Below, in pieces: positions 9,310-17,133 of a DNA stretch of 64,000 nt. The notes below the pieces were generated by a model that worked only from the letters and a program-made list of their open reading frames with translations, did not search any database and was not told the DNA's origin. The stretch lies in the NCBI RefSeq assembly GCF_002915595.1, contig NZ_PQGG01000038.1, positions 25,997 to 89,996 of the forward strand. The letters run 5' to 3'. The DNA is from Zhongshania marina. Lineage in GTDB: Bacteria; Pseudomonadota; Gammaproteobacteria; Pseudomonadales; Spongiibacteraceae. The position numbers and the translations under genes were made by a program. Position 1 is the first letter of the stretch, and every line of letters starts with the position of its first letter.

Positions 9310-9501
9310 CTATTCGTCCCAATGGTGAGAGTTGATTGGTTCGTTTCTACTGTAATAATCGTTAATGCCAGCATTGCTGTCAGCTTCAGTAGTGCGTTCT
9401 TTGGCAGATAGAATCCGGCCAAGATCAAAAAAGTGAAAAGAAATAGCGGCGGCAACTATTGCGAATAATGCGAGTATTTGAAAGACCAGTTCCATGTCCA
9501 T
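9310..9501 (-). CDS. Small single-pass membrane protein
   Basis: 63 aa. Residues about 5-25 form one membrane helix (LVFQILALFAIVAAAISFHF), followed by a polar tail. AGGAG lies six bases before the ATG at 9501, which supports real translation despite the small size. It probably starts the operon 9501-8340. Function unknown. Confidence 0.5.
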   Translation of the reverse strand: MDMELVFQILALFAIVAAAISFHFFDLGRILSAKERTTEADSNAGINDYYSRNEPINSHHWDE

Positions 9502-9556
9502 GACTAGCTCCTGTATATGCGTTTTGTGTCATGACTCGACACGAGCCTACAGGATA

Positions 9557-9739
9557 CTACAACCGGCAGGACTTGCGGCTCCGAATTTCTTCCTCCGAGG
9601 GCTCTGTTGGATCGAAATGCCAGCTGCCGTCGGAGTAATACTCAAGATAACCCCACGTCAGGTCATCCTCGGATTCGTATACTGAGGGCGGCGTCGCCCA
9701 CCAGGGTTCCCTTGATATTAGTTTTGCTTCTTCTGCCAT
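9557..9739 (-). CDS. Small tryptophan-rich soluble protein
   Basis: 60 aa from the ATG at 9739, which is preceded by GAGGGTGG; an upstream in-frame start at 9790 lacks such a signal. The protein is acidic with several tryptophans and tyrosines (REPWWATPP, DLTWGYLEYYSDGSWHFDP). No family is recognised. Confidence 0.4.
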   Translation of the reverse strand: MAEEAKLISREPWWATPPSVYESEDDLTWGYLEYYSDGSWHFDPTEPSEEEIRSRKSCRL

Positions 9740-9840
9740 TATGCCACCCTCAGTGAGAGATACTAAAAACACGTCAACGCAAGCGTTCAATTACAACATT
9801 TGGTTTTTCTCGGTAAGTTAAACTAGCAATACCCTACCAG

Positions 9841-10543
9841 TCATTTGCAATTCCCAGCCTTACGGTAACCAGCCGCAGCGGCTGCTTGTTCACTGCTAAA
9901 TGCCACTCGATTGTGAACTGCTACCCGATCAAAACTTGGGCAGCCCACGGGTAGATGATAGACACTGCTATTTTTGTTGCCACGAACGCCACCTTGATCG
10001 GAAACATTTGATTCAACCGCGGCGGATTTTCTTTGTATGGGCTGGACGAGGCCAGTGGAAGAATTTTTGTGCCCTTTCTCCCACCGTGCGTTTCCAGTAA
10101 CGAATGGGTTGGAGTGCCCCATCTGAGTCGCAATACGGCGATCTCGCTCTCGCTCCCAGTCGTTTACCGGGTGGAGTTTATGCCAGGCCATAAAGAGCTG
10201 TTCCTGTTGACGGGATAGCCTGAGGTTGTATCGATCAGCCATGTAAAAGCTTATTCTCGCCACCATGCCCCGTACTTCTGGCCGAGGCTCAAATTTACGC
10301 CCCTTAAAATCAGTTTCTGCGTCACAGGCGCCATATTGAGTTGCTTCGCCCGGTATTTCGGAATATCGGAAGTTTGATCGATCGCCGTTCACTTCTCCGA
10401 TCGCATGATAGGTTGTGAAGATCTGATTCCATCACTGAAAAGACAGGATCATTAGCCTTGCAATTTGAACGGCCTCCTTGCTGCCAGCATTGACGCTGAT
10501 GGCCAAAATCATACGCAGGTACAACGTGTTCCCACTCTGTCTT
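9841..10543 (-). pseudogene. Endonuclease I (endA/dns-like), C-terminal part of a gene split by an integrative element
   Basis: Reading minus from about 10543 gives [20 protein letters not shown] and continues to ESDLHNL, the core of periplasmic/extracellular endonuclease I. At about 10400 the frame shifts: HNL should continue as (V)PAIGEVNG, but two bases appear to be missing, and the next frame resumes at EVNGDRSN and runs to 9841. EndA motifs EPRPEVRGMVARISFYMADRY and PVNDWERERDRRI are present. The last 45 residues (VYHLPVGCPSF ... AGYRKAGNC) form an Ada-like zinc-binding module fused to the nuclease. The N-terminal part lies 15 kb away at 25651-25912. The gene is doubly broken: by the insertion and by the frameshift. 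Confidence 0.85.
10525..10541. repeat. Left attachment site (direct repeat inside endA)
   Basis: CGTGTTCCCACTCTGTC here and CGTGTTCCCATTCAGTC at 25651-25667 match at 15 of 17 positions, with the first ten bases identical. On minus they encode TEWEH of endonuclease I. They mark the junctions between the split halves of endA and are the best candidates for the crossover core. Two copies of TGATAAATA (10543-10551, 10585-10593) just inside the element may be integrase arm sites. Confidence 0.7.
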
Positions 10544-10684
10544 GATAAATAGTTACTTATAGGCAACTAATTTTGCTAATGCACTGATAAATAAGTATTT
10601 TTTTTGCCTGCAAAATAGTCGGCAATGCTATGAGAAAAAATATTGGTAACTACGCCATGCTTGAAGTGAGCTTTTCTCATTTTC

Positions 10685-10933
10685 TCAACGCCAAAGCCCA
10701 TCAAATCTACTAGCGGCTGTCCGCGTGTAAATCACTGTGTGGGAGATATTTTTGTGCCCCAACCAATCTTGAATTAGCCTGGTATCACTACCTCTGTTTG
10801 CTAGTGTGTATCCGCACGAATGCCTCAGCATATGAGGGTGAACCTTAATCTGTAATCCGGCCTTCTTCGCGGTTGCGTTCAAGAGGTAGTTAATTGCCTG
10901 CCGCGTAAACGGACCTCTCTCTCCTACAAAAAG
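10685..10933 (-). pseudogene. FimB/XerD-like tyrosine integrase, C-terminal fragment
   Basis: The fragment resumes at LFVGERGPFTRQAINYLL and contains the catalytic HPHMLRHSCGYTLANRG (HxxR), WLGHKNISHTVIYTR (second His and catalytic Tyr) and the ending ASRFDGLWR that is typical of short (about 190 aa) FimB-like recombinases. The N-terminal fragment is at 12555-12886. The two are separated by a 1,621-bp element whose 8-bp target duplication lies in the LFV codons. Joined, they give an intact enzyme of about 190 aa. Position beside the attL junction suggests it catalysed integration of the island. Confidence 0.85.
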
Positions 10934-10959
10934 GCCTATTTGCATTCTAAGGTTGGAAA
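10934..10959. repeat. Left terminal inverted repeat of the 1.6-kb element
   Basis: Pairs with 12529-12554 in inverted orientation; mismatches only at the second and twenty-fifth positions. Directly outside is the target duplication ACAAAAAG. Confidence 0.85.
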
Positions 10960-11142
10960 TCAGTTTTTCTGCCAAAGTAATGAGGAAGCGCTGCTGGTTG
11001 GAATCTAAAATATGAGGGGCGGCATTGTACGTAAAGCAGACATTTTACCTTTCCCATGAAAATACGGAGTATGTTTCTTCAAGGGAAACGGGTGTTACTA
11101 TGAATTCAATCCAATAAGCTATTATGTTTCAAGGAAAGTTGA

Positions 11143-11529
11143 GTGAAGGTATTCTTAGTAGCCGCGCTGGCGCTATCACTAGCAATTAATGTATATCAGC
11201 TTACGTTCATCCCAAAAGCTGCGAACTTAGTCATAGCCAATTCGTCACAAGCGGAATGCATTAAACAATTACGCTCGTCGTCTAGTGAGACAAATGTTAT
11301 TGGCCCTAACTTTCTTTCCGGATATTTAGCACTAGACCTTAACCTCAACTCCAATACCTCTTTCAGTAAAGAAGTATCTGGTTGTTATTTTGACAGTTAC
11401 ATAGAAAACGTTACTGTAGAGAACCTAGCTGAAAATGTTCAGCTTTTACGCTCAACGGGCAGTAGTAGCGTTACATTTTTCAAAGACGCAACTTCTGACA
11501 AGTTCACTGTATACGGCCGGAGTGAATGA
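11143..11529 (+). CDS. Small membrane-anchored or exported protein, passenger of the 1.6-kb element
   Basis: 128 aa starting at GTG 11143, with AAGGAAA upstream. The N-terminus (MKVFLVAALALSLAINVYQL) is a signal peptide or anchor. Two cysteines (AECIKQ, SGCYFD) may form a disulfide in the exported domain. No family is recognised. Such orphan exported proteins are common in integron-type cassettes and passenger genes. Confidence 0.55.
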   Translation: MKVFLVAALALSLAINVYQLTFIPKAANLVIANSSQAECIKQLRSSSSETNVIGPNFLSGYLALDLNLNSNTSFSKEVSGCYFDSYIENVTVENLAENVQLLRSTGSSSVTFFKDATSDKFTVYGRSE

Positions 11530-11747
11530 AACATACAAACAAATTATGGCGCCCGCCGAGGCGGGCTGGGACGCTAACACGCAGGCGGCTTCGCCATTTT
11601 CGCCAGCGCGTCCGCGCCCCATATTTGGGTGTTGATATGATTCCCGCTGTCAATAAGCATGACGACATACCCGCAGACTTCTTTCATTAGCGTTGTGGAT
11701 CTGACTGGCGCTTGATACCCCATGGTTTCAGGGGCACGTTGGCTCGG
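11530..11747. other. GC-rich spacer with hairpin between passenger genes
   Basis: No gene. Contains the perfect hairpin GCCCGCCGAGGCGGGC (11551-11566) between the convergent passenger genes, possibly a terminator although no T-run follows. The base composition is clearly richer in G+C than the flanking 128-codon gene, which suggests the element was assembled from pieces of different origin. Confidence 0.4.
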
Positions 11748-12152
11748 TCAGACGATGAGTTGGTAGCAAACCCAGAAAATCATGCCTACCTGAGCGAGGA
11801 AAAACGTGGCACGTAACAGCACAAACGCTGGCGCGGTGCTGATGAGGTGTACTAGGCTCTGCCCCACACGCGCGGCCAGGATAAAGGCCGCAAGGCCATC
11901 CACAACGGGACTCTTACCCATTAGCGCAGCGATCACCACGACGGCAGCGAAGAGCGGAAAGTTTTCCACGCAGTTGAGATGTGCGCCTTTGACGCGGACC
12001 ATAAAGGGTGGGTCGCGGTTGACTTCAGCGCGCTCCCAGTCCGCGAAGTTGCGATCCCCGAACAGCGCCATCGGCACGCGGGGAAACGCGTAAGCCAGCA
12101 TCAGCAGTTGCATCCACACTACGTAAAACAGCACAGCGATAAAACCGGTCAT
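11748..12152 (-). CDS. MAPEG-family membrane protein
   Basis: 134 aa from the ATG at 12152 (GGAGAATGCCC upstream). It is a four-helix membrane protein with the MAPEG pattern: RxxNxxENFPLF here appears as GAHLNCVENFPLFAAVVVIA, followed by a helical pair ending ATFFLAQVGMIFWVCYQL. Bacterial MAPEG proteins are glutathione-transferase-like membrane enzymes of mostly unknown substrate. The gene is the main cargo of the 1.6-kb element. An upstream in-frame ATG at 12194 is possible but lacks a ribosome-binding site. Confidence 0.8.
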   Translation of the reverse strand: MTGFIAVLFYVVWMQLLMLAYAFPRVPMALFGDRNFADWERAEVNRDPPFMVRVKGAHLNCVENFPLFAAVVVIAALMGKSPVVDGLAAFILAARVGQSLVHLISTAPAFVLLRATFFLAQVGMIFWVCYQLIV

Positions 12153-12302
12153 TGGGCATTCTCCATAGGTTGGATTGAGACAATCCTTGAACACTAAGCC
12201 AGCTAACAGATGCGGGAATCGCGACTACAGCTGCCAATCTATCATAAAATGCGCTTGTGTTGGAAGCGGAACAATCGGGGTTAGTCCAATTTGTGGTGCT
12301 CT

Positions 12303-12375
12303 CCCCCAACAACGTAATGCAAGTGACTCACTGGGTCGTTCGCTTTTTTCAGCGGTACACTTGCGTTATCGTTGT
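12303..12375. repeat. Imperfect long palindrome, attC-like
   Basis: CAACAACGTAATGCAAGTG (starting about 12309) is matched about 30 bases later by CACTTGCGTTATCGTTGTT, an imperfect inverted repeat with a one-base bulge. Length (about 70 bp) and bulge recall integron attC sites, and MAPEG genes are frequent in cassettes, but the terminal R-boxes do not fit the RYYYAAC/GTTRRRY consensus well. The rest of 12153-12528 shows no gene. Confidence 0.3.
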
Positions 12376-12528
12376 TTGCGCTGTTCGAATCCCGTCTCAC
12401 TCAGGGCGTTGCCCCCTGAACACAGCGTTGAACGTCTGCTGATTGTCTTTAGGCGACCTTGACTATCAAACCAGTTTCTACCAAGTTTTGCACAAATCGG
12501 AAATGTCGCTATCTGGATGAAATTTCAA

Positions 12529-12554
12529 TATCCAACCTTAGAATGCAAATAGCC
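12529..12554. repeat. Right terminal inverted repeat of the 1.6-kb element
   Basis: Inverted copy of 10934-10959. Reading of the integrase N-terminal fragment enters it and picks up the foreign residues AICILRLDIEISSR before a stop. Confidence 0.85.
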
Positions 12555-12886
12555 ACAAAAAGAAATGGGCTGGGATCGCTGCCTCGAACACGCAACCAGG
12601 CGCGCAATGCTCTAATCTCATCACCCTGCAGGGGCTGAGACGTTGATAAGGACCCCTTGGATCGCCGCACAAAGATTCTTCCGGCCTCCAGGTCGATATC
12701 TGACATCCGCACATCTATTAGCTCGGAAACCCGATAACCATGCCTGTACCCGATCAAGAGCATGCAGTAATCCCTGGTGCCATGCCTGTTCCTTTTGGCG
12801 GCTTGGAGTAGTTCCCGCACCTCAGACTCGGTCAGAAACTTTCTATCTAAACCTGACTCATCGACAGTAAGCATTGTTCGCCTCAT
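12555..12886 (-). pseudogene. FimB/XerD-like tyrosine integrase, N-terminal fragment
   Basis: Starts at ATG 12886 and reads KFLTESEVRELLQAAKRNRH, then GYRHGYRVSELIDVRMSDID (with the catalytic Arg in YRVSEL) and SPFLFV, where the 1.6-kb element interrupts it. The C-terminal fragment continues at 10933. A palindrome GTTAC-TGG-GTAAC begins two bases before the start codon, so expression of the integrase was probably controlled by a protein binding there. Confidence 0.85.
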
Positions 12887-12887
12887 T

Positions 12888-12902
12888 CGTTACTGGGTAA
12901 CG
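12888..12902. promoter_or_regulatory. matS-like palindrome 1
   Basis: CGTTACTGGGTAACG, directly before the integrase start codon. Perfect GTTAC-N3-GTAAC core; one of five in the island. Confidence 0.65.
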
Positions 12903-12925
12903 CTCAGTATAAAACAGTCAATACC

Positions 12926-12960
12926 GTTAATACTATTATTATCGTTATAATGGTATTAAC
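12926..12960. promoter_or_regulatory. AT-rich inverted repeat (GTTAATAC operator)
   Basis: GTTAATACTATTAT (12926-12939) and ATAATGGTATTAAC (12947-12960) are complementary at 13 of 14 positions, lying between two matS-like palindromes. Related GTTAATAC or GTATTAAC half-sites recur at about 13583, 17737 and 18773, each time in a promoter gap of the island, so this is a likely shared operator. Confidence 0.55.
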
Positions 12961-12985
12961 AGTTAATGCGGTCTGATTTTTGTTG

Positions 12986-13000
12986 CGTTAGTGGGTAACG
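12986..13000. promoter_or_regulatory. matS-like palindrome 2
   Basis: CGTTAGTGGGTAACG; one mismatch in the left arm from GTTAC-N3-GTAAC. Between the integrase and the gene at 13128. Confidence 0.55.
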
Positions 13001-13127
13001 GTGTTTTGGTGCCGCGAACTCTTTACAGAATGGCGGCTGGGCGCAGCTTTTTTCTTTGCTTGAAAGCTCGTGGTTTCAAGGCTGCTGCTGGGCATCTCTT
13101 TACATACTGGTCATTATGTTAAGAGTT

Positions 13128-13562
13128 TTATCTCTGACGGAGTAGGTCGATAAAATGCTCCTTCATTCGATACATCGGACAATTCCCCGGCGTGACATCT
13201 TCAATGTACCCAAGCTCCTCTAAGTAGCTTACTGCAGGACCTATGTCTTCATGAACATCGGTGTGGTATTCGAAACAGGGCTCATCGCGGTTAACGCTCG
13301 TTCGACTGCTCTTCACGAAGAATTCCCTAACGCCCTGTAGTTCTGGATGTTTGGCATCCTCCATCATTTCCGCAATGATCGCTGGGAATCTATTTTTTAC
13401 TTCATCCCATTGTGCTTGCCGGTTGGAGGATGACTCTTTAATTCTTCTTTTATCCGTATATTTTGCCCCGAGATAATGACCAGCCGCACCTGTGAAAGCG
13501 CCGACCACAAACCCAACGACTAACGTGAATGGGTCCACCTGTCTCTCCCTAAAATTCACCAA
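13128..13562 (-). CDS. Membrane-anchored protein of unknown function
   Basis: 144 aa. A glycine-rich membrane segment (residues about 13-30, LVVGFVVGAFTGAAGHYLGA) is followed by a soluble domain. The final part (AVSYLEELGYIEDVTPGNCP ... EHFIDLLRQ) resembles a winged-helix end. It has its own upstream gap holding a GTTAATAC half-site. Function unknown. Confidence 0.55.
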   Translation of the reverse strand: MVNFRERQVDPFTLVVGFVVGAFTGAAGHYLGAKYTDKRRIKESSSNRQAQWDEVKNRFPAIIAEMMEDAKHPELQGVREFFVKSSRTSVNRDEPCFEYHTDVHEDIGPAVSYLEELGYIEDVTPGNCPMYRMKEHFIDLLRQR

Positions 13563-13684
13563 CCAAACAAATGGTTTTAATAGTTAATACTATTTTTAAA
13601 TCAGGTTTTTTAGCGGTGTCGTACCCCCATCAGGAACAGTAGCTCTGTGGGAACCTCAATCTTCACAAGCTATCCATCTAGTGC

Positions 13685-14371
13685 CTATGAGCTTAAGCTG
13701 CAGGCAGAAAGCTGCTTTTGGAATATCCTATTTTCGCCTGGCTGCATCGCTAATGAATATTTCCTAAGAACGAGAACCCATCTGGAAAGATATTCACACC
13801 GATAGTTCTGATTTGGCGGCATCCACTCAGTTGGCCCCTTTGCACCCTTCGCCTGATTTAGTGCGTCGTCCACAGCAAGAAGGTTCTCAGGATCGTTCGC
13901 AAACTTCTCTTTCAGGTTTCGAGGCCATTCCGCCGCCCCATGTATATGGGCCCATTTCAGTGGCACGATATGATCCACATCAAGATCACTAGCTCGGACA
14001 TAAACCTTGCCACTGAATGGGTCATTCCACTGGCCGGAAGATACATAACAACCGTCAGGTGAAATTCTTGTATTACCAACACTGGATGCAGCAAGAATCT
14101 CGTGGCGAGTATTCATGCAATCACCATCCAGATCCGACCAGTGAGGGTAATCCTTTCGATCATAAAGTTGACTAAACGATCGACCCTCTTTTTCTGCGTC
14201 TTGAGTGGCCGACTGGACCTGGTTATGAGCGGCCCTGCAGGAATCTCTATGGCAATGGTATTCGCCAGTGCTCTTGTTTTTATGCCCCCCAAAGGAATCA
14301 ACGCCTCCGGGATGAGCAACCACAAGAAGGGGTATCAGAAGAACAGATAAAACAGCATATTCCATTCTCAT
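13685..14371 (-). CDS. Secreted HNH nuclease (DUF1524/GmrSD-type HNH)
   Basis: 228 aa with a signal peptide (MRMEYAVLSVLLIPLLVVA) and a small YHYH-like segment (HPGGVDSFGG ... YHCHRDSC). The nuclease domain has the HNH signature DLDVDHIVPLKWAHIHGAAEW, NDPENLLAVDDALNQAKG and WMPPNQNYRCEYL. Proteins of this type are exported nucleases. Its start overlaps the stop of the restriction enzyme gene by 4 bp, so the two are translationally coupled. It may be an effector or a nutrient nuclease; a defence role is only implied by location. Confidence 0.75.
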   Translation of the reverse strand: MRMEYAVLSVLLIPLLVVAHPGGVDSFGGHKNKSTGEYHCHRDSCRAAHNQVQSATQDAEKEGRSFSQLYDRKDYPHWSDLDGDCMNTRHEILAASSVGNTRISPDGCYVSSGQWNDPFSGKVYVRASDLDVDHIVPLKWAHIHGAAEWPRNLKEKFANDPENLLAVDDALNQAKGAKGPTEWMPPNQNYRCEYLSRWVLVLRKYSLAMQPGENRIFQKQLSACSLSS

Positions 14372-17133
14372 GCAGACTTTTTCCGTTTAGCTTTAGGTTT
14401 TTCTGCAGGAAGCAATGAAGTGATTTTCTGGTACAGCTCGAACAAAAATGCTACGCGCTCAGTTTCTGTTGCCCAGGTCTTTTTCCCGCCGCTAGGCACA
14501 TACGCCGCATCCACAGCCCGGTCTAACCTTTCATGGGCTTTCACTAGATCAGACGGCATGGTTAGAGGGTCATATAGATCGGCAAGACTGGAATTTTTAT
14601 GATTAGATCTGGCATCTAGTACTTCTTGTGCGGCCTTCTTTATAGATTCTTGCTGCTTTTCGTTTGCACTCATGGGCCATGGGAAGTTGTTGTAAACGAT
14701 AAGCGCTGAATACTGGTAATCACTTTTTAGCCTGCCTGTCACGCTACGAGTCCAGGACATGTGCATAGAGGAAAGCAAAACACCAAAATGGTAGAGAGTT
14801 ACACCCTCAATTACCCTGAGTTTATCTCCACACATCACACTCTCATCTAAAAATGCGATGGGTATTATTGGTCTTCGCTCCGAAGATACTTGGGGCATTG
14901 CAATATATTCCCCCTGCGGGATGAATTCCGTATGAAACCTAGTTGGAGAAGATGCCAATTTCTTTGTCGGGGAACTACTGCTTTTTAACCGAAATTCTCT
15001 AACGCTGGCGACTCTCTTCATTGATTCTGGCAGTTTTTTTAATTCGCCGGGCTCACAGTCGCCGAGCCACAGAATCCACCTTTCAACGTTATTAACAAAT
15101 TCATAGCCGCCTAACCATCTCTTAAAATACTTCGAAGATTGAGGTTCTTTTATCAAAAACTCTGCTTTTTCCTCAGGCGTGAAAAGATAATTCCCCCCAT
15201 CAATCGGCTTGTTCCCGCTTTGCATTTGTGGAACTTCGCAAATAGGGCTTCTTCTTCGTTCAATCAGCGCATTAGGCGCTTCAACTAAGTATGGATTTAT
15301 TGCTTTGACTGAGGTTTCTTGAGGTTCTCCTGAAATGCTTTCATAGTCGAATATTTTCTTATTTGGATACCCACATCGACTAAATCCTACAATGACGCAA
15401 TGGACGGCCGCGACGCCTTTGGCCTCGTTTCTCCACTTAAATGTCCGGTGCGCAAAATCAAGCTGAATCCCTTTCGAAAACATCCAGCCCCACAACACCG
15501 CCACTTGTTCTCCCTGGCAAATGGAGTTCGTGGATACAAATCCGCAACGAGCGCGCGCGGACATATATACCGCAGATTTCGCATACCAAGCCGCAACAAA
15601 ATCTAGTAACCCTGCACTTGGTACATCCTGAAATACCACAGCAACATCTTTTCTTTGTTCGGCATCCATGTATTTCGCGCCAACAAATGGCGGGTTGCCG
15701 AAAACGTAATTGCACCTATCCGAAGGAATTACCTCATTCCAGTCCAATCGCAGCGCGTTCCCGTGCACGACATTTGCCGACTTTACCAGCGGGACTCTTA
15801 CCAGCGCCTGACCAAAGGCCTCACCGACCAGAAGGTTCATCTGGTGGTCGATCAGCCACATAGCCACCTGGGCAATCTGGGCGGGCCACTCCTCTATCTC
15901 TATCCCATGAAACTGGTCTACATCGACTCTTACATACTGATCGATAGCGTCCATCGAAAGCTGTTGCTGATCTTTTCCGTAAAGGCGCTTAATCACCTCC
16001 AGCTCCAGAAGCCGTATTTCCCGGTAACTGATGACGAGGAAGTTGCCGCATCCACATGCGGGATCGAAGAAGTTGAGCGACCCCAACTTGTCGTGGAACT
16101 CCTGTAGCTTCTTGGGTTGCGTTTTGACCTTTTCAAACTCCTCTCGCAATTCATCCATGAACAACGGCCCAATCACCTTGAGGATATTCTTCTCGCTGGT
16201 GTAGTGCGCACCCAGATTACGGCGCATATTGGCGTCCATTATGCCCTGAAATAGAGACCCAAATATGGCCGGGCTAATTGCCCCCCAGTCCAGCTCGCAA
16301 CAGTCTAGCAAGGTTTCGCGCATAGAGCGGTCAAAACTGGCCTGAGGCAGGAATTCAGCGAATAGCTTGCCGTTCACATAGGGAAACGCCGCGATTTGCT
16401 CGTCGAGGTTTTTAAGGCGCTTTTCAGGAGGCGTATTGAGGGTTTGGAATATCTGATTTAGCCGTGGCGCGAGATCTGAACCATCTTCTGCTGTGCGGTC
16501 ACGAATGAAGTCCTCAAATGCACTTCTCGGCATGAAGATGCCAGTGTCGTCGGCAAACATGCAGAATAAAATCCGAACTAGATACACTTCCAGCTCGTGT
16601 CCTTCGTAGCCTATTTCCTTTAGGGCGTCGTGGAGTTGTGCCAGCTTTTCCGCTGCTTTGGTGTTTACTGGGTCCTGCTCTTTGTACTGTCGGGTTTCGT
16701 AGCCAGCTATGAAACCAAAATGAGACAGGTTCTGAGGCAGCTCAGAAAGCGGAAATTCATCGCTCTCCCCCGTATCTAAATTCCGGATTCGAAAGTTCGC
16801 AAAGTCAGAAACAATGATGTACCTGGGCAGCTCTTTATCGCTTAGACCAGGGAAGTAATCCGTCGCCTGGTCGTAAGCTGAATCCAGATTTTTGCCCCTG
16901 GATTTGTGCTCTGCTAACAGCATGCCCGGCCAGAAAAGATCGATGAAGCCGTCCTTTCCGTCAGCCTTTTTGACGTGTTTTTCAAATGCAGCCAGGCGAC
17001 GGCGACTAACCCCAAACACCTGGAAAAATTCATCCCAGAAGCTCTTTGCCTCTGCATGCTCGGAAGACTCACTCTCCCACTCACGGACAAATGCTACCGA
17101 CCGATCCCTGATCTCATTCCATGAAAGCGGCAT
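14368..17133 (-). CDS. Type IIL (MmeI-like) restriction-modification enzyme
   Basis: 921 aa single-chain enzyme that both cuts DNA and methylates adenine on one strand of its site. The N-terminal PD-ExK nuclease is visible as D65 and E75-H-K77 (FIDLFWPG ... AEHKSRG). A helical spacer follows, then the methyltransferase with motif I DPACGCGNF (357-365) and motif IV NPPF (480-483). The target-recognition and C-terminal regions run from about 620 to 900. Length matches the MmeI family. The start abuts the stop of the MatP-like gene. It probably protects the element or its host against other DNA. The recognition site cannot be told by eye. Confidence 0.85.
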   Translation of the reverse strand: MPLSWNEIRDRSVAFVREWESESSEHAEAKSFWDEFFQVFGVSRRRLAAFEKHVKKADGKDGFIDLFWPGMLLAEHKSRGKNLDSAYDQATDYFPGLSDKELPRYIIVSDFANFRIRNLDTGESDEFPLSELPQNLSHFGFIAGYETRQYKEQDPVNTKAAEKLAQLHDALKEIGYEGHELEVYLVRILFCMFADDTGIFMPRSAFEDFIRDRTAEDGSDLAPRLNQIFQTLNTPPEKRLKNLDEQIAAFPYVNGKLFAEFLPQASFDRSMRETLLDCCELDWGAISPAIFGSLFQGIMDANMRRNLGAHYTSEKNILKVIGPLFMDELREEFEKVKTQPKKLQEFHDKLGSLNFFDPACGCGNFLVISYREIRLLELEVIKRLYGKDQQQLSMDAIDQYVRVDVDQFHGIEIEEWPAQIAQVAMWLIDHQMNLLVGEAFGQALVRVPLVKSANVVHGNALRLDWNEVIPSDRCNYVFGNPPFVGAKYMDAEQRKDVAVVFQDVPSAGLLDFVAAWYAKSAVYMSARARCGFVSTNSICQGEQVAVLWGWMFSKGIQLDFAHRTFKWRNEAKGVAAVHCVIVGFSRCGYPNKKIFDYESISGEPQETSVKAINPYLVEAPNALIERRRSPICEVPQMQSGNKPIDGGNYLFTPEEKAEFLIKEPQSSKYFKRWLGGYEFVNNVERWILWLGDCEPGELKKLPESMKRVASVREFRLKSSSSPTKKLASSPTRFHTEFIPQGEYIAMPQVSSERRPIIPIAFLDESVMCGDKLRVIEGVTLYHFGVLLSSMHMSWTRSVTGRLKSDYQYSALIVYNNFPWPMSANEKQQESIKKAAQEVLDARSNHKNSSLADLYDPLTMPSDLVKAHERLDRAVDAAYVPSGGKKTWATETERVAFLFELYQKITSLLPAEKPKAKRKKSA

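Larger units (their letters stand above)
10934..12554. mobile_element. 1,621-bp transposase-less element inserted in the integrase gene
   Basis: The element is bounded by inverted repeats of 26 bp matching at 24 positions (left GCCTATTTGCATTCTAAGG..., right read inward GGCTATTTGCATTCTAAGG...). It is flanked on both sides by the identical 8 bp ACAAAAAG (10926-10933 and 12555-12562). It carries a small exported-protein gene and a MAPEG gene but nothing resembling a transposase. It therefore looks like a non-autonomous passenger-carrying element mobilised in trans. Several IS families, including IS1595, make 8-bp duplications; I cannot assign the family by eye. Confidence 0.85.

Noticed and set aside
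12384..12400. GTTCGAATCCCG, like a tRNA T-arm
   Set aside because: No acceptor or anticodon arm can be folded around it, so it is not a tRNA and not a clear tRNA fragment.
15387..16107. Several open frames of 70-150 codons on both strands within the restriction enzyme gene
   Set aside because: They overlap the well-supported 921-aa MmeI-like gene, and their compositions are those of shadow frames.
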